Of a stretch of 55,357 nucleotides of DNA, positions 46,558 to 55,225 are shown piece after piece (position 1 is the first letter of the stretch; every line of letters starts with the position of its first letter). The DNA comes from Pirellula staleyi DSM 6068. GTDB taxonomy: Bacteria > Planctomycetota > Planctomycetia > Pirellulales > Pirellulaceae. A model generated the notes under the pieces. The model had not been told where the DNA came from and searched no databases. It was given only the letters and a program-made list of their open reading frames with translations. Position numbers and translations under genes: made by a program. The stretch is taken from assembly GCA_945900945.1 (NCBI GenBank), contig CAMDKL010000018.1:1-55357 (forward strand), written 5' to 3'.

Positions 46558-47151
46558 ATGGTTCGAACAGCCAGCACAATGCTCCCATTGGGAACGCAAG
46601 CTCCCGATTTCAATCTCTCGAATAGCGATGGCCAAAGTGTCTCCTTGTCCGATTTCCGCGACAAGCAGGCGCTGGTTATTATCTTCATGTGCAATCACTG
46701 CCCTTACGTAAAACATGTGGCACCCGAGCTGACTCGCTTATCAAATGATTACATGACCAAAGGGATCGGCTTTGTCGGAATAAACTCCAACGATTCAGTC
46801 GCACACCCTGAAGACAGTCCAGAAATGATGAAGGCTGAGGTAGCCAAGCAGGGATACAAGTTCCCTTACCTACATGACGCAAATCAATCGGTCGCCATCG
46901 CCTACCATGCGGCTTGCACCCCGGATATTTTCGTATTCGACGCAACACGTCGCCTGGTCTATCGAGGACAACTAGACGATTCTCGGCCTAAATCGGACAA
47001 GCCGCTAACAGGCAAAGACCTTCGTTCTGCCTTGGATAGTTTGCTCACGGGCCAGATTGTTTCGAACGATCAACGTCCTAGCGTTGGTTGCAACATCAAG
47101 TGGAAGGAAGGATCGGAACCGATGTACTTTAACCCTGCAGGCTCGGCATAG
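46558..47151 (+). CDS. thioredoxin-fold protein, AhpC/TSA-like
   Basis: From the ATG at 46558 the product has 197 residues (a TTG at 46534 would add 8). It has the redox motif CNHCPYV following LVIIFM, GTQAPDFNLSNSDG at the start and the cis-Pro loop TPDIFVFD. This variant with C-N-H-C-P-Y is common in a family of cytoplasmic peroxiredoxin/thioredoxin-like proteins; its partner is unknown. It lies 41 bases after the cyclo-ligase gene and its stop overlaps the ispF start by one base. Confidence 0.88.
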   Translation: MVRTASTMLPLGTQAPDFNLSNSDGQSVSLSDFRDKQALVIIFMCNHCPYVKHVAPELTRLSNDYMTKGIGFVGINSNDSVAHPEDSPEMMKAEVAKQGYKFPYLHDANQSVAIAYHAACTPDIFVFDATRRLVYRGQLDDSRPKSDKPLTGKDLRSALDSLLTGQIVSNDQRPSVGCNIKWKEGSEPMYFNPAGSA

Positions 47152-47663
47152 TGGCGTCCCAAAGCAGGAACGAGTTTTCAGGTTTGCGCATCGGATTAGG
47201 CATGGACTCCCATCGGATCGCTTTGGGCGGACCGATGATTTTGGGTGGAATTCAGCTCGATGTGGATATGCATTTCGTCGGACATTCGGATGCCGACGTT
47301 TTGTTGCATGCGATCACCGACGCCATTCTCAGCGCTGCGGGACTGCCAGATATAGGTCAGTTATTCCCAAACACCTCCGCAGAAAACTGCGGTCGCGACT
47401 CAGCGGACATGCTGGCTATCGGGATGGCTGCGGTTCGCGAAGGCGGATGGTCCATTGTCAATTTGGATTGCGTCGTGCAACTGGAGCATCCTAAATTATC
47501 GCCCCACAAAGACCAAATGAAAAAACGAATCGCTGAAATTCTTCAGATTGAACCCGACCAGATTTCAATTAAGGGAAAGACCGGAGAAGGGGTCGGCGAG
47601 ATCGGACGCGGAGAACTCGGCGAAGCCACCTGCGTGGTTCTGTTGCTCGGCACACGAAACTGA
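47151..47663 (+). CDS. ispF: 2-C-methyl-D-erythritol 2,4-cyclodiphosphate synthase
   Basis: IspF makes the cyclic diphosphate of the MEP isoprenoid pathway. The zinc site is seen as GMDSHR and GHSDADVLLHAITDA, and the C-terminal part has KGKTGEGVGEIGRGE. The usual FPDTD loop reads FPNTS, a mild deviation near the active site. The start is GTG at 47151, sharing the G of the preceding TAG stop. The length (170) is slightly above the usual 157-160 because of an N-terminal extension. Confidence 0.93.
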   Translation: MASQSRNEFSGLRIGLGMDSHRIALGGPMILGGIQLDVDMHFVGHSDADVLLHAITDAILSAAGLPDIGQLFPNTSAENCGRDSADMLAIGMAAVREGGWSIVNLDCVVQLEHPKLSPHKDQMKKRIAEILQIEPDQISIKGKTGEGVGEIGRGELGEATCVVLLLGTRN

Positions 47664-47756
47664 CCTAAAAATCAGTCTAAGTGCCAACTCCGCCAACGAT
47701 GCAATCAAACCCAAAAAAGCGACGGCATCACGCCCGATTTTCCTTGACTTGAATAG

Positions 47757-47957
47757 TACATCTTCTACAGCAACGAGCATCGTCCTATTCACGTTCACGT
47801 GCGACATGGGGACGGTGAAGCGGTGTTTAATGTCGAGGATTCCATTGAGCTTCGAGAGTCCCAAAATATGAAGTTGAGCGAGTTGTCAAAATCGCAGCAA
47901 CTTGCCGAAGAGCACAGGCACTTGATTCTGGAGAAATGGCATGAGCATCTTGGTTGA
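47757..47957 (+). pseudogene. DUF4160 protein, 5'-truncated
   Basis: A frame of 66 codons encodes YIFYSNEHRPIHVHVRHGDG, then ELRESQN and LAEEHRHLILEKWHEHLG, which covers nearly all of DUF4160. A TAG sits directly before the first Tyr codon, and no start codon is available upstream in this frame. The N-terminal strand is therefore lost or frameshifted. It overlaps the DUF2442 gene by 17 bases, the usual layout of this pair. Confidence 0.7.
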
Positions 47958-48225
47958 TACAGTCCGTTCCGCCGTTTTTCAGCACGGATTCATTGTAGTC
48001 AGTATGAAAAGCGCGATTGAGATACGTGTTCCCGTTGCTGGTAACTTACGGCTTTGCGACGGCACTCCTCAGCAACTGAGCCATATCGAAGTGTCGCCGT
48101 TTGGCTTGCATTGGCCCGACCTTGATGAGGATCTGTCGTTCCGCGGTTTGCTGTCAGGTGATTACGGACAAACCAGATCCCGCGAAACGGATGGGTGTGG
48201 TATGCCGCCTGCCACTAGTCACTGA
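47941..48225 (+). CDS. DUF2442 protein, partner of DUF4160
   Basis: The 94-residue frame includes IRVPVAGNLRLCDGTPQQL and FGLHWPDLDEDLSFRGLLSG, the signature of the DUF2442 type that accompanies DUF4160. The first 20 residues fit poorly, and the tail after LLSG (about 23 residues) looks accidental, so the gene may also be decaying. DUF4160-DUF2442 pairs have been suggested as toxin-antitoxin modules, but this is not established. The neighbouring stretch 48226-48396 shows no gene. Confidence 0.6.
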   Translation: MSILVDTVRSAVFQHGFIVVSMKSAIEIRVPVAGNLRLCDGTPQQLSHIEVSPFGLHWPDLDEDLSFRGLLSGDYGQTRSRETDGCGMPPATSH

Positions 48226-48397
48226 TTCTTCAATATTTGAAATGAACGGTTCGTCGGCCAACGACTGGATCTTGGGACGTGTTTTCAGGTTTGCACGCAA
48301 CTTGGTCCATTAGTAAAGATCCACGTCATCGACCAACACCAGCGCGGATTGTAATCCGTGATTTAACTTTCTTTCGATTCGATGGGGTACACTACCC

Positions 48398-48443
48398 TAG
48401 GCTTCCAGCCTGCTGTCATTTATTCATAGGCTGGCAGCCTATG
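48398..48443. repeat. two palindromic repeats, REP-like
   Basis: TAGGCTTCCAGCCT (48398-48411) is followed by CATAGGCTGGCAGCCTATG (48425-48443), a perfect 9+1+9 palindrome. Both are variants of one motif. They lie about 60 bases before the start of the membrane acyltransferase gene. Confidence 0.75.
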
Positions 48444-48502
48444 CCAAGATGGAAATCCGACAGGAATTTCCCGCTTGATGCTAAAAGACTCTTACTACCA
48501 TT

Positions 48503-49744
48503 ATGGCAAATTCGATGTCCGATCCAAAACCGAGTGTCCGTATCGCCAGCGTCGACGTGTACCGTGGCATGGTGATGTTCCTGATGTTGGCCGAGATTCT
48601 TCATCTTTACAATCTCAAGAAATTGGTAACGGACGACGGTTGGCTCTCGCAGGCGGCTGGATGGTTGGCCTTTCACACAACACACGTTGAATGGCGTGGC
48701 TGCTCATTGCACGACATGATTCAACCGAGTTTTTCGTTCTTGGTTGGAACCGCCATGGCTTTTTCCATTGTGGCTCGCTGCTCGCAAGGACAAAGCTGGG
48801 CGCGCATGTTGTGGCATGCAATCTTTCGAAGTCTTGTCCTCGTCTTCCTTGGGATCTTTTTGAGAAGCCTTGGTCGTCCAAGCACGAACTTTACTTTTGA
48901 CGATACCCTTACTCAAATCGGATTGGGGTATTGGATCTTGTTCTTGCTGTCTGGATTATCGATGCGAGGCATAATCGCATCTCTTGGCGTAATACTGTTA
49001 GGGTATTGGCTTGCATTTGTTGGTTACCCGGCACCTAGTGCGGATTTTCCCTATGACCAATACGGAGTGCCTCCGACCTGGAAAGAGCACTACGAAGGGA
49101 TCGCATCGCACTTCAACAAGAACTCCAATCTGGCTTCGGCAGTGGACCGCTGGTGGATGAATTTGTTTCCACGCGAAAAGCCTTTCGAGTTCTCGGGTGG
49201 CGGTTACTGCATGCTCAGTTTCATTCCCACGCTTGGAACGATGCTGCTAGGCTTGATCGCGGGCAAATTGCTCCAGTCAGATACCACCGTTGGACGCAGG
49301 CAACTATGGTTATGGACGTCAGCGGCCATTTGCATTTCGCTTGCGTTGGCGGTCGACCAGTTAGGTCTTTGCCCTATGGTAAAACGCATCTGGACGCCGA
49401 CTTGGGCTCTTTGGAGCGGCGGTTTGTGTTTTGTTTGGCTCGCCTTGCTTAATGTCGTATGCGACATGGGTGGCTACAAACGTTGGGGATTTCCGTTCGT
49501 GGTCATCGGAGCGAACTCGATCGCCGCTTACGTGATGAGTTGGACCATGGAAAAACCTATCGGACTTGCCCTCGAACGGCACTTTGGTTACTTCATCGAG
49601 AGGTTCGACGGTTCCTTAGCAGACTGGTTTCAACTGGAAAACCCGGAAGTGTTGAAGCCGTTGGTTTTCGGCGCGATCACGCTTGGGTTGATGTGGCTGA
49701 TTCTGCTTTGGCTATACCGTAAACGTATCTTCCTCAAAATTTAG
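48503..49744 (+). CDS. HGSNAT/DUF5009-like membrane acyltransferase
   Basis: The 413-residue protein has about ten membrane segments. It begins RIASVDVYRGMVMFLMLAEI, the D-x-x-R-G-M motif of the heparan-alpha-glucosaminide N-acetyltransferase/DUF5009 family, followed by a luminal HVEWRGCSLHDMIQPSFSFLVG, in which a His in this region is the proposed acetyl acceptor in the family. It probably moves acyl groups across the membrane to a periplasmic sugar. The start ATG 48503 lacks a clear ribosome site; ATG 48515 is an alternative. Confidence 0.83.
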   Translation: MANSMSDPKPSVRIASVDVYRGMVMFLMLAEILHLYNLKKLVTDDGWLSQAAGWLAFHTTHVEWRGCSLHDMIQPSFSFLVGTAMAFSIVARCSQGQSWARMLWHAIFRSLVLVFLGIFLRSLGRPSTNFTFDDTLTQIGLGYWILFLLSGLSMRGIIASLGVILLGYWLAFVGYPAPSADFPYDQYGVPPTWKEHYEGIASHFNKNSNLASAVDRWWMNLFPREKPFEFSGGGYCMLSFIPTLGTMLLGLIAGKLLQSDTTVGRRQLWLWTSAAICISLALAVDQLGLCPMVKRIWTPTWALWSGGLCFVWLALLNVVCDMGGYKRWGFPFVVIGANSIAAYVMSWTMEKPIGLALERHFGYFIERFDGSLADWFQLENPEVLKPLVFGAITLGLMWLILLWLYRKRIFLKI

Positions 49745-49752
49745 CGGTCTAT

Positions 49753-49840
49753 TCTTCAATTTGGGGATATCCACAGTGTAGAAAGGCACTTCGTGCCGGT
49801 TTTCTCGACACGGGGTGCCGAGCTACTCTTTGTTGCAACC
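49753..49840. repeat. 88-bp hairpin repeat, inverted partner at 7074-7161
   Basis: This is the reverse complement of the repeat at 7074 with about 10 differences, some of which weaken the hairpin. It follows the membrane acyltransferase gene by 8 bases. The rest of the gap to 50018 has no gene I can support. Confidence 0.85.
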
Positions 49841-50018
49841 CCAGTTCGTAGCCCGGATCACGAAATCGTTCGGTTACTAATCCCTCGCCATTGGGCGGTT
49901 GTGACTTCTGGCTTAGCGTGTCAAAATGTGTACTTGCCACCGAGCAGGCACTAATGGCTCGCACCTCATTGGCTCGCACCAAGTTTCTGAACCGTCAATC
50001 ATCGAAGAGCATCTCTGA

Positions 50019-50798
50019 ATGGAACATGTCAGCGGCAATATTTACGACTATCCAGTTTATTATGACTTGGTCTTTGCAAGTGACTGGGTTGCCGAGTTCA
50101 AGTTTCTGGAGGCAGCCTTCAAAAAGCATGCCGAAGGAAAGACTAGACGAGTACTGGAGCCGGCATGCGGAACAGGGCGGTTGCTTTTTCGAATGGCAAA
50201 AAAGGGGTATGTCGCTGAAGGATTGGATCTCAACGACAAGGCGATTGCGTATTGCAATGCTCGTCTTAGGAAGCATGAACTGAAGCAATCGGCTTGGGTT
50301 GCCGACATGTGCGATTTTACGGTCAAGAAGCCGTTTGATGCAGCTTTCAACACGATCAACTCCTTTCGTCACTTGAGCACGGAGAGAGCGGCGGTAGCTC
50401 ATTTTCAAGCCATGGCACGAGCGGTGCGACCGGGGGGTATTTACGCATTGGGATTCCATTTGACGCCGCTGGAGGGCATTCCTTCGGACACCGAATGTTG
50501 GACGGCTAGGCGTGGAAATCTTCAGATTAACACGAGAATGTGGCCTCGAGACAAGGATCCCAAGACACGGATGGAACGATTTAATCTTCGATTTGAAATC
50601 TACCGACCCACCGGTTCGATTCGTATTGACGATTGCCTTGCTTTACGAAGCTACACATGGAAGCAGTTCGCGTCGATGATCAAAAAAGTCCCCGAGTGGA
50701 CAATCGAGACCGCTTACGACTTTAGCTACGACATCAACGATCCAATTGAAATCGACGCCGGTACTCAAGACGTCGTTTACATTTTGAAGCGAATGTAA
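50019..50798 (+). CDS. class I SAM-dependent methyltransferase
   Basis: The 259-residue protein has the Rossmann methyltransferase motifs: V45-L-E-P-A-C-G-T-G at 45-53, GLDLNDKAIAYC with the ribose-binding acid, and VADMCDFTV. RPGGIYALGFHLTP is the post-motif strand. The C-terminal half is beta-rich. The substrate is unknown. It stands 98 bases before the ketoacyl synthase gene on the same strand and may belong with it. Confidence 0.87.
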   Translation: MEHVSGNIYDYPVYYDLVFASDWVAEFKFLEAAFKKHAEGKTRRVLEPACGTGRLLFRMAKKGYVAEGLDLNDKAIAYCNARLRKHELKQSAWVADMCDFTVKKPFDAAFNTINSFRHLSTERAAVAHFQAMARAVRPGGIYALGFHLTPLEGIPSDTECWTARRGNLQINTRMWPRDKDPKTRMERFNLRFEIYRPTGSIRIDDCLALRSYTWKQFASMIKKVPEWTIETAYDFSYDINDPIEIDAGTQDVVYILKRM

Positions 50799-50896
50799 AA
50801 CGGAACGACTTATCGAAGCGCTTGCAAATATTCAGTCCAGCGGATAATTTCGGGTAAAGTATTTGTTGTAGAAGCCCCTCCTTTTTGAGTTGATGA

Positions 50897-52156
50897 ATGA
50901 ATGCTGTAGATCGAACTAGTCAATTGCCTGACGATCAACGCGTAGTCATCACCGGTATCGGGTTGACGTCGCCCAACGGCCATAGTTTGGAAATGTTTCG
51001 CGAATCGCTGCTGGAGGGCAAAAGTGGCGTTAGGAAATACAATATTCGCTACGTTGGCGACACTCTGGCAGGCGTTTGCGAATTTGAAACCACAAAATAC
51101 CAGAGCAAACGCGATATGCGCCGCGGAACCCGGGCTGGCACCGTTGGAATTTGGGCCGCTTCCGAAGCGATTCATCGAAGCGGTCTGGATTGGCCCAACG
51201 TGGATAATTCTCGGGTCGGCATCTACATCGGAGTTACCGAACACGGTAATGTCGAAACAGAAAACGAGATTTATTCAATCAAGGCTTACGACTACGATAC
51301 GACCTACTGGTCGCACCACCACAATCCGCGAACGGTTGCCAATAATCCGGCTGGCGAAATTGCACTCAACATGGGGATTACTGGGCCGCATTACACGATC
51401 GGTGCAGCATGTGCCGCCGGAAATGCAGGAATTATCCAAGGCGTGCAAATGCTCCGCCTGAAGGAATGCGACTTGGCAATTGCAGGCGGTGTTTCCGAGA
51501 GCATTCACACTTTTGGTATTTTTGCATCCTTCAAATCACAAGGCGCTTTAGCCTGGCACGAAGATCCAACGAAAGCGTCTCGTCCATTCGACCTGTCCCG
51601 AAATGGAATCGTTGTGGCCGAGGGCGCTTGCCTTTACACCTTGGAAAGACTGTCGGATGCCAAGGCAAGATCAGCCAATATCATTGCTGAAATCGTTTCC
51701 TACGCAATTAATACGGACGCTACCGACTTCGTTTTACCCAACCCAGAACGCCAAGCCCAGTGCCTTCAAATGGCATTAGACCGGGGCGGATTGACTCCCG
51801 ACCGTATCGATATTGTGAGCACCCACGCAACCGGCACCATTTCTGGAGACAGCCAGGAATGCATCGCCCTACGCAATGTTTTCCAAGGCTGTGAAAATCT
51901 TCGGTTCAATAACACCAAGAGTTTTATTGGTCATGCGATGGGGGCGGCAGGAGCATTAGAACTGGCCGGAAACTTGCCGGCGTTCCAAGACAGGGTTTGC
52001 CATGCCACGATAAATGTGGACAATCTGGACCCGGAATGTGCGTTGCCAGGCCTTGTGATCAATCAGCCGCAGGAGTTGCCTCGCGTCGACTATATCCTTA
52101 ATAATTCGTTTGGCATGCTAGGCATCAATTCCGTCGTGATTGTTCGACGGTTTTAG
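50897..52156 (+). CDS. beta-ketoacyl-ACP synthase (FabF-like)
   Basis: The 419-residue protein is a condensing enzyme of the thiolase fold. The catalytic set is complete: Cys172 in GAACAAG, His310 in STHATGT, Lys341 in NTKS and His346 in GHAMGAAG. It extends acyl chains on an acyl carrier protein, one of which is encoded next (52262). The Cys loop (AACAAGN in place of TACATG) and a His-rich stretch (TTYWSHHHNPR) set it apart from housekeeping FabF, so a secondary lipid or polyketide-like role is plausible. The ATG at 50893 is in another frame. Confidence 0.9.
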   Translation: MNAVDRTSQLPDDQRVVITGIGLTSPNGHSLEMFRESLLEGKSGVRKYNIRYVGDTLAGVCEFETTKYQSKRDMRRGTRAGTVGIWAASEAIHRSGLDWPNVDNSRVGIYIGVTEHGNVETENEIYSIKAYDYDTTYWSHHHNPRTVANNPAGEIALNMGITGPHYTIGAACAAGNAGIIQGVQMLRLKECDLAIAGGVSESIHTFGIFASFKSQGALAWHEDPTKASRPFDLSRNGIVVAEGACLYTLERLSDAKARSANIIAEIVSYAINTDATDFVLPNPERQAQCLQMALDRGGLTPDRIDIVSTHATGTISGDSQECIALRNVFQGCENLRFNNTKSFIGHAMGAAGALELAGNLPAFQDRVCHATINVDNLDPECALPGLVINQPQELPRVDYILNNSFGMLGINSVVIVRRF

Positions 52157-52261
52157 CAAAGCGTGATTTTCGAATTTACCTTAACCCTTTTTTACGGTCA
52201 CTTTGTACCTGTTTGCGAAATGCAGCGGGCTCGATTTTGATGACCAGGAACTTTGGATTCC

Positions 52262-52522
52262 ATGACACCCGCGGAAATCCGTGACGAAATTTTGGATATT
52301 CTGAGTGAGATCGCACCCGATGAAGATCTCTCCACGATCGATGATACAAAATCGTTCCGTGAACAACTTGAAATGGATAGCATGGATTTCCTAGACATCG
52401 TAATGGAATTGCGGAAACGGCACCGAGTCCAAATTCCGGATACGGAATACGGAAATCTGGCGAGCATGGGGAGCACCGTGACCTACCTAGAGCCGAAGAT
52501 GCGCGACATCGTAAACGCATAG
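52262..52522 (+). CDS. acyl carrier protein
   Basis: The 86-residue protein has the four-helix ACP pattern with the phosphopantetheine site at Ser40 in MDSMDFLD (canonical DSLD). I use ATG 52262; a TTG at 52253 sits too close to the AGGA at 52246-52249. It follows the ketoacyl synthase by 105 bases and is most likely its dedicated carrier. Confidence 0.9.
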   Translation: MTPAEIRDEILDILSEIAPDEDLSTIDDTKSFREQLEMDSMDFLDIVMELRKRHRVQIPDTEYGNLASMGSTVTYLEPKMRDIVNA

Positions 52523-52745
52523 CATCGCCAGCAACAACGTTCGCAAAGAAAATGTCATCTCTCACAAAGCCTCGTCGAGAAAGAGATCTTTAAACTGCGG
52601 CATGTTTCTTAAAACTCCGAAGAGCAATACGGTTACATGTCGTCGGTGCGTTTAACTGAAATCTGTGGTCATCTGCGACATCTGTGGACCACTATTGCAG
52701 TTCATTTTCATCCGCATATTGCACAGATTCTCGCAGAGTGACTGG

Positions 52746-53447
52746 TCATTTTGTCAATTTCGGGATTGGCGTAAGCTCGATCTTGCGAAATTCAACTTCG
52801 GAGCCCTCGGCTTGCAACGCGATTTGTCCTTTGGTCGCAGTGCACGTGGTACCTTGGTTGACCAAATCGCCGTTGACCCATACCTTGATTGCATCGTTAA
52901 AGCATTCGATAGACATCGTGTTCCACTCTCCTGGCTTCTTTTCGGAGCCATCGGTAAGGTTGAGAATCCGCCTGCCTTTTCCCTCGGTCACTCCCCAATT
53001 TTCCTTCGGACCTCGCCGTTTGACCATATCGGGCACTGTGATGTCCTCGCCGATGCACCAGAAATCGCCCGCATGCGTATGATTCATTTGCACCTCGATC
53101 GACTTAGGAAACATCTTGTAAAGTGCTCTCGGCGCAGACGCATGAGCCAAGACGCCGCAATTGCCGGGCTTCGACGCGAAACGGTATTCGACTTCGAGCC
53201 GGTAGTTCTCGTAAGTGTCGTTCGTGATCAAGTGGCCTTCCGGTTGGCCAAGACTAACCAACATTCCGTTACGTACGACAAACGTCGGCGGAGCGTCCGG
53301 GTGATCGTCCAGATGTGGCACATCCACATGCCATCCGGACAGGTCCTTGCCGTTGAATAGACTTTTCGGTTTTGGATCTGCTGCCGCCGTTTCGTGGATG
53401 GCGCAGAGCGAGATAAGTGCTATCGTAGTCAGGCCAAAACGAGTCAT
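52746..53447 (-). CDS. secreted DUF1080 (3-keto-disaccharide hydrolase-type) protein
   Basis: The 233-residue protein has a signal peptide (1-22, ending HETAAA) and the DUF1080 concanavalin-like fold: SLFNGKDLSGWHV, GHLITNDTYENYRLEVEYRF, IEVQMNHTHAGDFWCIG and the end GQIALQAEGSEVEFRKIEL. Some members cleave 3-keto-glycosides; most are untested. The start has GGAG 8 bases upstream. The family is strongly expanded in planctomycetes. It is transcribed alone, 78 bases from the sigma factor gene. Confidence 0.9.
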   Translation of the reverse strand: MTRFGLTTIALISLCAIHETAAADPKPKSLFNGKDLSGWHVDVPHLDDHPDAPPTFVVRNGMLVSLGQPEGHLITNDTYENYRLEVEYRFASKPGNCGVLAHASAPRALYKMFPKSIEVQMNHTHAGDFWCIGEDITVPDMVKRRGPKENWGVTEGKGRRILNLTDGSEKKPGEWNTMSIECFNDAIKVWVNGDLVNQGTTCTATKGQIALQAEGSEVEFRKIELTPIPKLTK

Positions 53448-53525
53448 GGCAGCGCTCCAAAGAGTTTGAGATTACGTATGGATTGTAATGTTAGCATTGA
53501 CGAGGGTCTCAGGGTGAATTCGCTT

Positions 53526-54086
53526 TCAGACCGATCGGCGGATCTTTTCGCGTGCTCGAGACAGAAATGGACCGACACTATTTTCCGACATTCCGAAATG
53601 TGAACCGATCTCGGAATAGGATTTTCCCTCGAGATGAAACATACGCACGGCTTGGGCTTCGTTTTGCGAAAGCTTTTCTATAGAGGCTTCTAGTTCTTCG
53701 ATTTCGTCTCGGGTGTATCTATTTGTTTCGCGAGCGGCTGGATCGAGCTGGAGTCCCTCGATCGATAGGTGCGATTGAGGCAATCGCAATTGGGAAATGC
53801 GACGCAGGACGACACGGCGTGAAACGACCGCCAAGTAGGTCGCTAGCGAGCTCTGTCCGCGAAAGCGTCTCAGAATAGCGGAGTCTCTATCGATCCATGA
53901 AAGAAAAACGTCGGCTACGAGATCGTCACGCAGTTCTTCTGGCAAATTAACGTTTTTTGCGATCGCAGTATGATTGATGATGTGAATGACCAGGCCGAGA
54001 AATCGGTCAGTAAAATTCTCCCATGCGTCGGGAGCTTTAGACAAGCAATCTCGCAGTAATTCACGATCAAGATTGGAAAGAGCCAC
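53526..54086 (-). CDS. ECF-type sigma factor
   Basis: The 186-residue protein has sigma region 2 (ELRDDLVADVFLSWIDRDSAIL, FRGQSSLATYLAVVSRRVVL) and region 4 (LSQNEAQAVRMFHLEGKSYSEIG followed by the helix-turn-helix SENSVGPFLSRAREK). The start is GTG at 54086. No anti-sigma factor gene is adjacent, so control is by another route. The upstream gap to the ferredoxin (54087-54344) shows no further gene. Confidence 0.9.
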   Translation of the reverse strand: MALSNLDRELLRDCLSKAPDAWENFTDRFLGLVIHIINHTAIAKNVNLPEELRDDLVADVFLSWIDRDSAILRRFRGQSSLATYLAVVSRRVVLRRISQLRLPQSHLSIEGLQLDPAARETNRYTRDEIEELEASIEKLSQNEAQAVRMFHLEGKSYSEIGSHFGMSENSVGPFLSRAREKIRRSV

Positions 54087-54344
54087 GTTTTACTGCTTGC
54101 TGGGTGGATTGCATCGGAACGACTTTCTGGAATATCTCAATATTAGGTACCAGGAGAGCCGACAGCAAGCAGATTCGGGTTGCTTGACACTCCAATCTAG
54201 GATGCCTAACATGCCGTTGAGGAAGTTTGGGTGCTTTGAGAGGAGTACTCGTTCCGTCTCGGTTTTCCGAACGCAACCTCGAAAATTGCTTCGAACTACG
54301 TTTTCCCGCAAAATTTAGCCATCTGTAGAAAGGTTTTTTCAACC

Positions 54345-54623
54345 ATGGCCCACATTGTTACCCAACCTTGCGTTGGCTGCCGATATACCGATTGTGTCGT
54401 GGTTTGCCCCGTTGAATGCTTCTACGAGGGTGAAAAGATGCTCTATATTCACCCTGAAGAATGCATTGACTGCGAAGCCTGTGTCGCGGAATGCCCTGTT
54501 GAAGCCATTTTTCACGAGGACAATGTACCTGAAGAATGGAAGAATTACATCGAAATGAATGCCGAAATGGCATCGCAATCCAAAGTAATTACCGAAAAGA
54601 AAAAGCCTTTGGCTGAGTCGTGA
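54345..54623 (+). CDS. fdxA: 7Fe ferredoxin
   Basis: The 92-residue protein has cysteines at 9, 12, 17, 21 and 25 and at 40, 43, 46 and 50. The spacing matches Azotobacter-type 7Fe ferredoxin, in which (shifted by one) Cys9, 17 and 50 bind a 3Fe-4S cluster and Cys21, 40, 43 and 46 bind a 4Fe-4S cluster. It begins [17 protein letters not shown], as FdxA proteins do. It is a cytoplasmic electron carrier; its partner is not encoded nearby. Confidence 0.93.
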   Translation: MAHIVTQPCVGCRYTDCVVVCPVECFYEGEKMLYIHPEECIDCEACVAECPVEAIFHEDNVPEEWKNYIEMNAEMASQSKVITEKKKPLAES

Positions 54624-54746
54624 AAGCGATTAAACTGGCTTGAGGGAATCGAAACAAGATGTTTTCCGATCAAGTTGAGACGAAAGACGGACGATACTCA
54701 CGGGCCGCTCCAACTGAAATCGTTAGGGCTTGTTAAATAATACGCG

Positions 54747-54774
54747 TTGACAGTGCCAAACCTTGCGTTAGGAT
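54747..54774 (+). promoter_or_regulatory. strong promoter for the tRNA-Ile/tRNA-Ala transcript
   Basis: A perfect TTGACA (54747-54752) is followed after 16 bases by TAGGAT (54769-54774). The predicted start of transcription lies near 54781, about 40 bases before tRNA-Ile. The placement fits a separate transcription unit for the tRNAs and whatever follows. Confidence 0.6.
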
Positions 54775-54822
54775 TTCCGCTCCAAATTTCGGATCGTCCA
54801 AAAAGGACTTTCCAAGGATTTT

Positions 54823-54896
54823 GCGCGTGTAGCTCAGTTGGTTAGAGCGCGTCGCTGATAACGACGAGGTCCCTGGTTCGAGTCCAGGCTCGCGCA
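54823..54896 (+). tRNA. tRNA-Ile(GAU)
   Basis: The 74-base cloverleaf has acceptor GCGCGTG paired with CTCGCGC (one T-T mismatch), the D-arm AGCTCAGTTGGTTAGAGC, an anticodon loop CTGATAA with anticodon GAT, and T-arm CCTGGTTCGAGTCCAGG. The discriminator is A and CCA is not encoded. Confidence 0.93.
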
Positions 54897-55017
54897 TTAG
54901 GGATACCTAGCAAAAAGCTGTTTCAGGAAAGCGGTTAATTTCGGCTTCCAAAAAAGGCTGAGTGTGGTAGGTTTTGTTGATTGGCGATTGTTTGATTTTT
55001 TGAGCAATCGCGAATTT

Positions 55018-55090
55018 GGGGGTGTAGCTCAGTTGGGAGAGCGCTTGCTTTGCAAGCAAGATGTCATGGGTTCAAGTCCCTTCACCTCCA
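55018..55090 (+). tRNA. tRNA-Ala(UGC)
   Basis: The 73-base cloverleaf has acceptor GGGGGTG with CACCTCC, anticodon stem CTTGC/GCAAG around the loop TTTGCAA (anticodon TGC) and T-loop TTCAAGT. CCA is not encoded. It follows tRNA-Ile by 121 bases; a 7-base hairpin (54984-54990 with 55005-55011) lies between them. The Ile-Ala order is that of a bacterial 16S-23S spacer. Confidence 0.94.
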
Positions 55091-55212
55091 CTCGAAAATC
55101 ATTCCGGAATTAACTTTGGAAAAGGCCTTGCGGCCCAGTCCGAAATCTGGATGATTCTCGCTCCCGTGACCGGGGCATTCGCTGAGGCGAATAGAACGGC
55201 CATGGGTAAAAT

Positions 55213-55225
55213 TGATCTTTGACAA
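55213..55225 (+). promoter_or_regulatory. boxA-like antitermination site, expected 23S rRNA leader
   Basis: TGATCTTTGACAA closely resembles the boxA element (TGCTCTTTAACA type) found just before 23S rRNA genes. It lies 123 bases after tRNA-Ala. The remaining 132 bases show no protein gene and do not yet contain recognisable 23S sequence. Confidence 0.55.
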
